Shown here one piece after another: positions 25,103 to 33,929 of a DNA stretch of 64,000 nucleotides (position 1 is its first letter; each line of letters begins with the position of its first letter). Under the pieces are notes generated by a model that was not told where the DNA came from, ran no database searches, and saw only the letters and a list, made by a program, of their open reading frames with translations. The DNA is from JAGTVG01 sp963699805 (GTDB taxonomy: Bacteria > Bacteroidota > Bacteroidia > Cytophagales > Cyclobacteriaceae). The position numbers and the translations under genes were made by a program. Where the stretch lies: NCBI GenBank assembly GCA_963699805.1, contig CAVOVH010000009.1, positions 186,001 to 250,000 on the forward strand. The letters are read 5' to 3'.

Positions 25103-26074
25103 TCATTTTCTGGGAATCCCCAAGGTATCCATCATACCCATAATATAACCATCTGCAAAAAGTCTCCCCAATGTACCATATCCTGGTTGATCATTGGTTT
25201 CTCCCGCCATTGTAGGCACATGATCACAACGTAATGGGCCATTAAAACCCGCTTTATGGCATTCCTTCAATGTTTCCATCAGTTCCTCTGTTGCCTCATC
25301 ATGAAACACTTCTTCAAAACTTTCCGCCGTTCCCCGTATGTCTCGAAGATGTACAAAAAATAATCGATTCTGTTGTCCAAAATGATGGATCAAGCCAGAT
25401 AATTCCGCTCCCATCAATTTAAAATTGGCACGGCAGAAAGTAACGCCATTACTTGGGCTGGGGGCGAGTGAGTAGGCCCGTTCGAAGGCTTCAGGCGTTC
25501 CAAAAATTCGACCAATCCCCTGTAGAGATGGAAGTGGAGGATCATCAGGGTGCAACGCCATCTGGATGCCCGCCTTCCCGGCGACCGGCATAACAATTTG
25601 AATGAAGTATTGAAAATTCTCCCATATTTGATCTGCAGATACTTCGCCTGCCCCGGTCTTTTCAAAAATTATGTCCTTTAAATCAAACCGGGATACCAGT
25701 GCGCCGCCTCGTCCTTTCACGTCCGATTGGCTGCGAAACCATCCAATTTGTGCCATAAAATTATAACAGAGTAAGGGGATTCCCAGTTCGGCCATATTAC
25801 GTAGCATCTGACAAAAATGCTCGATGTCTTCATCGCGCCCATCAAGTCCCAATTTGATCCGGTTCATATCAAACTGGTCGCCTTCCAATCCATAAATTTG
25901 TAGTTTTGCATTTTCAAAATTCTGTTGTAACTGGCGTAAGGAGTCGATCTCCCAGGGCGGCCCCAGTCCCGTTCGCTCTGGTTTAGCATTCACAATGGCA
26001 TGTTTTATACCCATCTGTAAACACAAGTGCCAGAGCAGATGGGATTGAGAAGGAAGATATTCCGTAATGATCAT
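25103..26074 (-). CDS. UxuA-like mannonate dehydratase family protein
   Basis: The 323-residue TIM-barrel protein resembles mannonate dehydratase, which converts D-mannonate to 2-keto-3-deoxy-D-gluconate. Matching segments are MAELGIPLLCYNFM, MALHPDDPP, FCRANF, FVHLRDIRG and the final RCDHVPTMAGE. The canonical enzyme is about 390 residues, so this is a short version. The start is 2 bp from the end of the GH38 gene, which implies translational coupling. The true substrate may be a different aldonate. Confidence 0.85.
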   Translation of the reverse strand: MIITEYLPSQSHLLWHLCLQMGIKHAIVNAKPERTGLGPPWEIDSLRQLQQNFENAKLQIYGLEGDQFDMNRIKLGLDGRDEDIEHFCQMLRNMAELGIPLLCYNFMAQIGWFRSQSDVKGRGGALVSRFDLKDIIFEKTGAGEVSADQIWENFQYFIQIVMPVAGKAGIQMALHPDDPPLPSLQGIGRIFGTPEAFERAYSLAPSPSNGVTFCRANFKLMGAELSGLIHHFGQQNRLFFVHLRDIRGTAESFEEVFHDEATEELMETLKECHKAGFNGPLRCDHVPTMAGETNDQPGYGTLGRLFADGYIMGMMDTLGIPRK

Positions 26075-26076
26075 TT

Positions 26077-28728
26077 TTAATGTCCTCCTTTTTTAAAATT
26101 AAGTTTGATTGTTCTGATCGAATACTTTTCAACCTGCAGGTTTTCCCGGATTGTCCGATCGGTTTCTTCTTCCAGGAGATTCACTTCTTTGAATGAAGTT
26201 TGATCCCCGAGAAATAACACCGGAGTATTTACAGTCTCTCCTTCAAGTTCATACATTCGCAATACGATGTCACGACTCAGATCCGCTTTCTTTAATGCAC
26301 TTATGACCACATTACCCGGTTGAACGGCGCAGAAAGATTGTGTTGGAGGCAGCGATTTTTTAGTAATGTCATCGGCTACAGCTATCGGGATCAAAGGATT
26401 TGTCAGGTTCATGCCAGCGCGATACGATTTGGCCATCTTCCAGTCCCCCGTTCCTGATGAGAGAGAATAACGAAATACATATATACCGTCAGGAGGATAA
26501 TTCATGGAGGTAAGCTCATCTCCGCGTTTTACCTTTACCGAGACATAACGGGTACCACGAACCATTTCAGCATAAATGACATCCTCATCGAACCGGATCT
26601 GTTGGTGGTCGGTTGCTATGGTCAATCCTTCCTGCCCGGCACCCACATGAATCCAATCATGAATATGGCGTGAAGATCTCCAGGATTCATTTGTTATTTC
26701 ATCGTCTCTTTTTGTTTCAGCATTTGGCATCAGATTATCTGATGAATTTGCTCCAAAAGGAATTCCGTAATGAATTTCTGCGTCATCCCATGCTTTCGCA
26801 AACACCTGGTGTATTCTTATAAACCGGGGGATCTGTGGCCTCCATTCAACCGTATTCTCAATGTCTAACTGTTTGAGATTATTGTAAAGGATCAGGTTTT
26901 GTGTAACCGGAATATCCGCCACCCGGCTTTTGATCTGAATGATGGTCCGAACTTTATTATTCTCCAAAACGCTCACCCCATCGATCAAGTTAATGAAATT
27001 ACGACCACTCAGTGGTTCTTTCCCAATATAGTTGCCCCCTCTTTCTTCCAATGCGGCCACTTCCATATCATGGCAAACATCCCGGTTTAGATCTTTATCG
27101 AATAACGTGACCCTGCCGGTGGCACGGTCAATTGAAAGTCGATAATACTTATTTTCAATCATATCAGTTCCTAAAGCCCGGCGGGGTTCTTTTTGATCAT
27201 TTTCTGAATCGAGCCTGATAATAGAAGTCTCCGAGAATTCGTCCTGCTTTTCAGCAGGTACCAGGTAATAGGTCCTATAACCAAGGGATGGAACATCTTG
27301 AGCCACAAATACCAGTTGGAGTGCCCTTGAAATATTCTCACTCCATTCTTCCACATAAAAAGGAACCGGATTTCCATTCTCATCCAGAAGCCGCATTCCC
27401 TTTCTAAAATTATCAATATCATAGGGGCCAACATTTCCATAAAGGGTCAAATGGGCACGAACCACATCGTCCCTCTGCCACCCAAGTGAATTAAAAACCA
27501 CCATGGGGAAACTCCCGGTTACTGGAATTTCTACCCGTTCAGCAATATTACGAAGCATGTCGCGCAGGATTTCACCTCCATGAATAACGGATAACTGCTG
27601 GTATTCAATTTTACGGTTATCTCCAACTCTTCCTCCCTGACCGTCATGATTGTGATCCATCGACTCGACCAGCTTTTTCCAGAGAAAATCAAATTCCTCC
27701 TGCGGATAATCTGCATAGCCGAGTGCATAATTAATGGTCGCGAATTTTTCTGCCGATAGTAAAGTGTTAGTGGCTGGAATGATTCCAGGCCAGATATGTA
27801 CCAGTGATGAAACAATGTTTGGCCATGAAGAAGGGATCTCACCAGAAACGTCAGGGATAGAAGGGCTTTTTTCCAGGTGATGAAAAAAACCAGATGGTGT
27901 TGAGATGGTTAGTTTTGCCGGTACTTGCGTAAAGAATTCGTCCACCGTGCTCACCAAGTCATCCGGAGGAGACCAGAGATCCACCCCCCAATGCATCATG
28001 ATCGGGCCTTTGGTTGTTTTCTGGACAGCTGCAAGATCACTTAAAAAACGCTCCTTTTTTTCAGCAATGGATCTGTTTTCCACGGTAAGGAATGTTCCCC
28101 ATCCATAACCACTCAGGGCATTCCATGCGAGGGCCTTTGAACCATCGGGGGATGTCCAGTTAAAAACAGATTTATCGGCAGGACCCATACGGGTTATTAC
28201 AACATAGGGAACCCGAGATCCTTTGAGTATCTGCGGGAATTGAGGGGTATACCCAGGCAAATCTCCAAGATGAGCTACTTGAGCATCTACACCAAATACA
28301 TCTGATGCATATCGTTTACCAATTGCCATATTCCTAACATGTACCTCCCCATCTGGAAGTCCCTGAAAAATTCCGGCCCACTTAGGTGAGATCTCAATCC
28401 GGCCTTCTTTTACCAATCGTTTCAGTTCCTCGGCTTCAGCTGATCCTTTGTGGGAATCCATGAAATTTGCTACAAAGACATTATCTTCAAGTAAAAAACG
28501 AAATCTGGGAGATTCATCCGCAAGCTGAATTGCTTTGGCGATAATGCGATTACCACGGGAAACGCACTCCTCGCGGGTACCTCCCCAGAAAAAATCAAGA
28601 TGTGAAAAAGGTACGAAATAAATTTCCGCATCTTCGGATGGTTGGGCAGTAACTGTATTCACATAGCCTGTTAAGGTGAATACAACCAGGGCGCTTGTTA
28701 GAAATACTGCTGAAATTGATTTAATCAT
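26077..28728 (-). CDS. Secreted GH38-like alpha-mannosidase family protein (copy 1)
   Basis: The 883-residue product has a signal peptide (about 1-29). The N-terminal GH38 catalytic fold shows HLD (H43, D45) in FSHLDFFW, the nucleophile-type D156 in HLGDLPGYTPQFP, and MDHNHDGQGG (H359, H361) for the third metal site. These correspond to the family zinc ligands. The region from about 400 onward is the beta-rich C-terminal part. It shares order and many segments with the adjacent copy. It is probably periplasmic and removes mannose or a related sugar. It is coupled to the UxuA-like gene. Confidence 0.88.
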   Translation of the reverse strand: MIKSISAVFLTSALVVFTLTGYVNTVTAQPSEDAEIYFVPFSHLDFFWGGTREECVSRGNRIIAKAIQLADESPRFRFLLEDNVFVANFMDSHKGSAEAEELKRLVKEGRIEISPKWAGIFQGLPDGEVHVRNMAIGKRYASDVFGVDAQVAHLGDLPGYTPQFPQILKGSRVPYVVITRMGPADKSVFNWTSPDGSKALAWNALSGYGWGTFLTVENRSIAEKKERFLSDLAAVQKTTKGPIMMHWGVDLWSPPDDLVSTVDEFFTQVPAKLTISTPSGFFHHLEKSPSIPDVSGEIPSSWPNIVSSLVHIWPGIIPATNTLLSAEKFATINYALGYADYPQEEFDFLWKKLVESMDHNHDGQGGRVGDNRKIEYQQLSVIHGGEILRDMLRNIAERVEIPVTGSFPMVVFNSLGWQRDDVVRAHLTLYGNVGPYDIDNFRKGMRLLDENGNPVPFYVEEWSENISRALQLVFVAQDVPSLGYRTYYLVPAEKQDEFSETSIIRLDSENDQKEPRRALGTDMIENKYYRLSIDRATGRVTLFDKDLNRDVCHDMEVAALEERGGNYIGKEPLSGRNFINLIDGVSVLENNKVRTIIQIKSRVADIPVTQNLILYNNLKQLDIENTVEWRPQIPRFIRIHQVFAKAWDDAEIHYGIPFGANSSDNLMPNAETKRDDEITNESWRSSRHIHDWIHVGAGQEGLTIATDHQQIRFDEDVIYAEMVRGTRYVSVKVKRGDELTSMNYPPDGIYVFRYSLSSGTGDWKMAKSYRAGMNLTNPLIPIAVADDITKKSLPPTQSFCAVQPGNVVISALKKADLSRDIVLRMYELEGETVNTPVLFLGDQTSFKEVNLLEEETDRTIRENLQVEKYSIRTIKLNFKKGGH

Positions 28729-28852
28729 CCTTACCGGTTATTAAGAATTATAAAATTTTATAACTTTTATTAAATAATTGACTCAAAGCAATTTACTTCT
28801 ATTTTTTTGCAAATGAATGTATCAGATTTGATCCGATGTTAATCAATTTATT

Positions 28853-31495
28853 TCATCTCAGATGAAGTTTCAACGTCTTAATCTCGTAGGGTTTGACGAT
28901 TACTTCCTGATCGATATGATCATTCAGATTTTCTTCCAATAGATTTACTTCCCGGAAATCCTGCTTTTGACCCATCCACTCCAGCGAAGTTTCAAAAGAC
29001 GATCCTTTGATTTCATAAAATCGAAAAACAAGATCTTGATCATCTTCTGATTTTTTAACAGCACTTAACACCAAATTGTCTGACGACAATGATAAAAATG
29101 ACTGACTGGGGGGAAGGGATTTTTTGGAAAGTTCATCTTCAACAGATACAGGAATAAGGGGGGAATTAAAGTCGATACCTGTCTTGAATGAACCCGCTTC
29201 TTTCCAGTCGCCTCTACCTGAAGAAAATGTATAATGGAAAATATAATGCCCAGGGGGTGGATATTGATTGGTATAAACCGTTTCTCCCCGTGTAATTCTG
29301 CCTGAGGTCCAGCGTAATCCCCGTAACATTTGAGTTCGGATCAGATTTTTATCCAGACGTACCAGATAATGGTCCAAACCAACCGTAAATCCCCAATCGC
29401 TTGTTCCGGCAAATATCCAGTCCTGAATCTCCCGATATTTTTCCCACCCCTCCCGCTGAATTTCATCCCTGGATCTTGGTCCAGTCCCTGGCATCAGGTG
29501 AGTTGCTGCATTTGCTCCAAAAGGTACACCGTAAAAGAATTCTCCATCCCCGACCAATGGAAATAATTGTTCCAACCGGATATACCTGCGTTCTTTCCAA
29601 TCCATGGTATTTTCAATATCCAGACGTTTGAGATCTTTATATAAAACAAGACGTTGAACGATCGGAATGTCGGCAATTTGTCCCTCAATTTTGAAAACCG
29701 TTTTTACAGCATTCTGCTCTTCCACACCCGTCCAAGATATGCTATTATAGATGGTTCGACCTGTTAATTCCTCAGGACTGGGATTATTGCCTCCGCGCTC
29801 CTCCAGGCCGACAATTTCCATATTATTACATACTTCCCGGTTCAGCTCTTTATCAAACACACTTACACGGCCGGTTGCCCTGTCAATGGTTACGCGATAA
29901 AAATTGTTTTCCATTATCTGTAGACCCAGGGGCCGGCTGGAATTTTTCAAATCAAGATCGCTATCCAGTTCAAGACGGGTAGACATCGGGAAAACTTCCG
30001 TTTTCTCGGCGGGTATCAGGTAGTACGTTTTATATCCCAGGTTTGGGACGTTTTTCGCCACAAAGATCAATTCCAATGACCGTGATATTACGTCTGTATG
30101 TTGTACCACATGAAAGGCAACCTCATTCCCCTTTTCGTCCACCAATTGAAGCCCCTTTTTAAATTCATCAATCTGAAACGGGCCTACATCACCATAAAGT
30201 GATAAATGGGCATTCACGATATCACTTCGCAACCAACCATTTGGATTAAACACCACGATTGGAAAACTCTTTTTGATCGCGATCTCCACTTTTTCGGCAA
30301 TATTCCGGACCATATTGCGAAGAATTTCACCTCCCCGTATCAGTGAAAGATTTGAATATTCAATCTTGCGGTCGTTGGCGATCAATCCGCCTTGCCCATC
30401 ATGATTGTGGTCCATGGATTCAATCAGTTTCTTCCAGAGGTAATTTAACTCTTCCTGTGGATATTCTGCATAGCCCAGCCCGTAATTGATGGCTGCAAAT
30501 TTTTCTGCCGATAATAAAGTACTCGTGGCAGCGATGCCTAAATTCCACATGTGTGGAAAAGATGACGAAACACTGGGCCATGAATTCGGGATTTCACCGG
30601 AAAAATCTTTCAAACCTGGCGTATTGACTGCAGCCCTGAAAAATTTAGAGGGTGTGGCTGGAATAAAATTCAGACCTGTGTTTTCCTGATTTATTAATCT
30701 AATATTTTCAATCAGTTTTTCATTCGGTGACCACAGATCGACACCCCAGGCCATATAAACGGGACCCTCCGTGGTCAATTGAATCTCTTTGACCTCTTTA
30801 ACAATCCGTTCTTTTTCCTGATCATTTAATTCCGTTTTATGAAATCCAAGGCTTACACCCCATCCATATCCTTTTTCAGTATCCCAGACAAGCGTCCTGG
30901 AACCATCCGGGGCGATCCAGTTAAACAGAGAACTATCTTTCGGTCCCATCCGGGTCATCACCATATATGGAATATCGGACTTTGCTAAAATCTGAGGATA
31001 TTGTGGAGTAAAGCCAGGAATATCACCTTGATGTGAAACCAAGGGATTCACTCCAAATATCTGTTGTGAAAAACGTTTGCCAAAAAGATTGTTCCGGACA
31101 TGCACTTCTCCACTGGGAAGATTCTGGAAAATGCCGGCCCATTTAGGCGCAATCTCGATCCTGCCTTCTTTCACAAACTTTTTAAGATCCTTCAGGTTCT
31201 CAGAATCCGGATGAGACTGAATATAATTGTCGACAAAAACCATGTCTTCAATGAGAAAATGAAATTCCGGTTGTTCTTTTGCCAGGTCAATGGCTCTTAC
31301 AATGATACGGTTGCCTCTTGAAAGACATTCTTCCCGTGTCCCTGCCCACATAAGGTCCAGGTGGGAAAAAGGAATAAAATAAACATCCTGATTACGTGTG
31401 ATTTCGTTTGTTATCTTCGGCTGCCCTAATACGGCATTCTCAAATAAGAACAACACTATCAAAAGTATGGCTGATAAAACACTTTTGTAAACCAT
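28853..31495 (-). CDS. Secreted GH38-like alpha-mannosidase family protein (copy 2)
   Basis: The 880-residue product is a clear paralogue of the downstream gene: EECLSRGNRIIVRAIDLA, KWAGIFQNLPSGEVHVRN and LLSAEKFAAINYGLGYAEYPQEE all match. It has its own signal peptide (about 1-25), zinc-site residues H45 and D47 in FSHLDLMW, the Asp of QGDIPGFTPQYPQ and MDHNHDGQGG. It is the first gene of the cluster; a 124-bp gap separates the two copies. The pair probably arose by tandem duplication and may differ in linkage or aglycone preference. Confidence 0.88.
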   Translation of the reverse strand: MVYKSVLSAILLIVLFLFENAVLGQPKITNEITRNQDVYFIPFSHLDLMWAGTREECLSRGNRIIVRAIDLAKEQPEFHFLIEDMVFVDNYIQSHPDSENLKDLKKFVKEGRIEIAPKWAGIFQNLPSGEVHVRNNLFGKRFSQQIFGVNPLVSHQGDIPGFTPQYPQILAKSDIPYMVMTRMGPKDSSLFNWIAPDGSRTLVWDTEKGYGWGVSLGFHKTELNDQEKERIVKEVKEIQLTTEGPVYMAWGVDLWSPNEKLIENIRLINQENTGLNFIPATPSKFFRAAVNTPGLKDFSGEIPNSWPSVSSSFPHMWNLGIAATSTLLSAEKFAAINYGLGYAEYPQEELNYLWKKLIESMDHNHDGQGGLIANDRKIEYSNLSLIRGGEILRNMVRNIAEKVEIAIKKSFPIVVFNPNGWLRSDIVNAHLSLYGDVGPFQIDEFKKGLQLVDEKGNEVAFHVVQHTDVISRSLELIFVAKNVPNLGYKTYYLIPAEKTEVFPMSTRLELDSDLDLKNSSRPLGLQIMENNFYRVTIDRATGRVSVFDKELNREVCNNMEIVGLEERGGNNPSPEELTGRTIYNSISWTGVEEQNAVKTVFKIEGQIADIPIVQRLVLYKDLKRLDIENTMDWKERRYIRLEQLFPLVGDGEFFYGVPFGANAATHLMPGTGPRSRDEIQREGWEKYREIQDWIFAGTSDWGFTVGLDHYLVRLDKNLIRTQMLRGLRWTSGRITRGETVYTNQYPPPGHYIFHYTFSSGRGDWKEAGSFKTGIDFNSPLIPVSVEDELSKKSLPPSQSFLSLSSDNLVLSAVKKSEDDQDLVFRFYEIKGSSFETSLEWMGQKQDFREVNLLEENLNDHIDQEVIVKPYEIKTLKLHLR

Positions 31496-32165
31496 AATAT
31501 ATTCTTAATAAAACGAAGAACTGATCATATTCAGCATTTACATAATTTGCCTCTGGTTGCATCATGTCCATGATAATCCTGAAAAAAATAATTATTTTCT
31601 CTAAGATTCCAGATTCCGTTAATGGTATAATTCCCGACATTGAAGACAGATAAGCCGATGCTTTTTAGTTAAAAAAAATCCAATAAAACCTCTGTGAAAA
31701 ATAACTTTCAAGTCACTTTCAAATTAATAATAAAAAATGTGTCAAATCAGTTACCAGAATGATCTTTTTATGACTTGCCATTCAGAAGTTAAAATGTTAA
31801 AATCATCAACATTACAATTTACAAAAATATTATTAAACGTAATGTTCAATAAAATAATTTGTAGCTCTTACTAAAAATAGATCCGTAAAAAGCCGTGTAA
31901 TCCAATTTAATAAAAATAGGGATGATTCATGCCGGATAAAAACGAAAATCGTCAATTGAAATTGACAAATTCAGGCTAAATTGCATTTCTTTAAATCCCA
32001 CCAATCATTAAACATAAAATAAGACCCGTCTATCATTCATATAATCAATCTACCACAAAAATTCTCACCTGGCCTGAATCATTACCTGGTATCTTATAAG
32101 TTATTTAAATATTAAAAAATTAACTTACGGGTGATTTAATTTATGAAATTCTAAATTTATCCAAG
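31496..32165. other. Divergent intergenic region, no gene seen
   Basis: This AT-rich 670-bp region lies between the divergent GH38 copy 2 and lactonase genes and must hold the promoters of both. I see no exact TAnnTTTG box close to either start and no RNA gene. A weak TAAATTTA lies just before the lactonase ATG. Confidence 0.4.
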
Positions 32166-33308
32166 ATGCCAAAGAGATTCGTTTATCTGCTATTAAGTCT
32201 GCTGTTTATTTCCCAAATATCTAAAGGTCAGACCCGGGAATATATTTATGTGGGCACTTTTTCAGGAGACATGGAAAAGGGAATTTATGTGTATGCATTT
32301 GACCGCTCACAGGGTACATTATCATTGATTCAGACACTGGGAGGTATGGAAAGTCCTACCTATATTGAAATTCACCCCAGTGGAAAGTATTTGTATTCAG
32401 TTAACCGGAATTCCGTCAATGAGGAAGAAACCTGGGGATCGGTCAGTTCGTATTCCATTGATCCTTCCACCGGTAAATTGACCCATATCAATGATCAACC
32501 CTCTTATGGCAATGCGCCCTGTTTTATATCTCTCGATTCCCAGGGCAGGATCCTTTTTATAGCCAATTATGGCTCGGGAAGCATAGCGGCCTATCCGATC
32601 GAAGAAGATGGATCGCTGGCACATGCCTCCAAGGTCATTCAGCATACTGGTTCCAGCGTGGGTGGGGAAAGACAACAGGGACCTCATGCCCATAGCACGG
32701 TCGTCAGCCCAAAAGATGATTATCTGTATGCAGCCGATCTCGGCACCGACCGGGTCAAAACCTACCGGATCAATTATTATGAAAAAATCATGGATCCGGT
32801 CCTGGGTGCGGACGGCATTGCCGATCCGGGTTCCGGACCCCGTCACATCACCCTCTCAGAAGATCAGAAATTCCTTTATCTACTGGAGGAAATGGGGCAC
32901 CAGGTGGCTGTTTTTGCCATCGACCCGAAAAATGGGGCCTTAAGTCCTATCCAAACCATATCCACCCTTCCAGGCGATTATGAGAAAACCAATTTTTGTG
33001 CGGACATCCACATCGACCCTGCAGGAAAATTTCTGTATGCCTCCAACAGGGGGCACAACAGCCTGGCCATCTATGATATCGATCAAAAAAACGGAAAACT
33101 ATCCCTGGTAGACATTCAATCAGTAGAAGGAGACTGGCCAAGGAATTTCCTGATCGATCCCTGGGGTGATTATCTTTTCGTGGCCAACCGGCGTACGAAT
33201 AATGTGGTGGTCTTTAAAAGAGACCAGTCCACTGGAAGAATCACCCCTACCGGGTTCGAAGTGAGTGTTCCCGAACCCGTTTGTGTGAAGATGCTGGAAA
33301 TTAAATAG
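32166..33308 (+). CDS. Secreted lactonase family protein (7-bladed propeller)
   Basis: The 380-residue protein starts with a signal peptide (about 1-21) and then has seven repeated blades, each ending near a HPSGKYLY or DPAGKFLYASNRG type turn. It belongs to the 6-phosphogluconolactonase-like (Pgl/COG2706) family. Exported members probably open sugar lactones in the periplasm. It is transcribed away from the sugar-acid cluster, so it may hydrolyse an aldonolactone to the acid imported by the MFS proteins; that is inference. Confidence 0.9.
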   Translation: MPKRFVYLLLSLLFISQISKGQTREYIYVGTFSGDMEKGIYVYAFDRSQGTLSLIQTLGGMESPTYIEIHPSGKYLYSVNRNSVNEEETWGSVSSYSIDPSTGKLTHINDQPSYGNAPCFISLDSQGRILFIANYGSGSIAAYPIEEDGSLAHASKVIQHTGSSVGGERQQGPHAHSTVVSPKDDYLYAADLGTDRVKTYRINYYEKIMDPVLGADGIADPGSGPRHITLSEDQKFLYLLEEMGHQVAVFAIDPKNGALSPIQTISTLPGDYEKTNFCADIHIDPAGKFLYASNRGHNSLAIYDIDQKNGKLSLVDIQSVEGDWPRNFLIDPWGDYLFVANRRTNNVVVFKRDQSTGRITPTGFEVSVPEPVCVKMLEIK

Positions 33309-33428
33309 CTCATAAACCCAATCATCCACACTGCTCGTTCTTGTGGAAGATATGGATTCCTCGAAAAGCTCCAGAGGCACATCTTCCGATGACGGTCGGA
33401 ATCATCGAAAGAAACATTTTTTGTAAAG

Positions 33429-33835
33429 GTCGGATCCTTGAATAAATCATTTCTCTTCCTGAGCTCCTGCCAAGGATCTTCACGAAAAGAGTTGATGGAT
33501 GATATCCCTAAATCTATTTCGTCGATTTTGTAGATATATATTCATCTAAAACCTGAACAGACACTTCATACGACGCATTGCGAAAAGCACTTTATTTATA
33601 GATACGAGCACATAAATAAACGATTTTCTTCCTGAGGCTTTCCGAAGGATCTGTACGGAAATGGCTGAAAGATGAACAGTAAATGTGAGTTCCTACCCGA
33701 TTGAAGAGATGGAGTAAATAAAGATTCGTATGGACACTTTGCTGGGCTCAGTGTAAAAAGCATTTTTACATCAGTTAAATTCAAAATTAAATTTATTTCA
33801 TCCTGAGGCTTTTGAAGGATCTGATTAGAACGGAT
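33429..33835. repeat. Three copies of a dispersed 'tcctgag...aaggatct' repeat
   Basis: Related segments lie at 33430-33485, 33627-33660 and 33796-33832, each with (t)tcctgag, 8-11 variable bases and aaggatct. A matching block is found in inverted orientation near 46355-46390, and the flanking gacactt...ggctcagtg (33735-33762) also has a counterpart at 46255-46285. The whole 33309-33929 gap between the lactonase and permease genes has no other feature. Confidence 0.55.
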
Positions 33836-33929
33836 TGGTAAAATAATTTTGCGGCGTGTATAGCAACCATTTATGTGTAATACTCTTTTGACTACTGTGA
33901 GTGGTTTGACGTGAAGGATAACTAAACAC

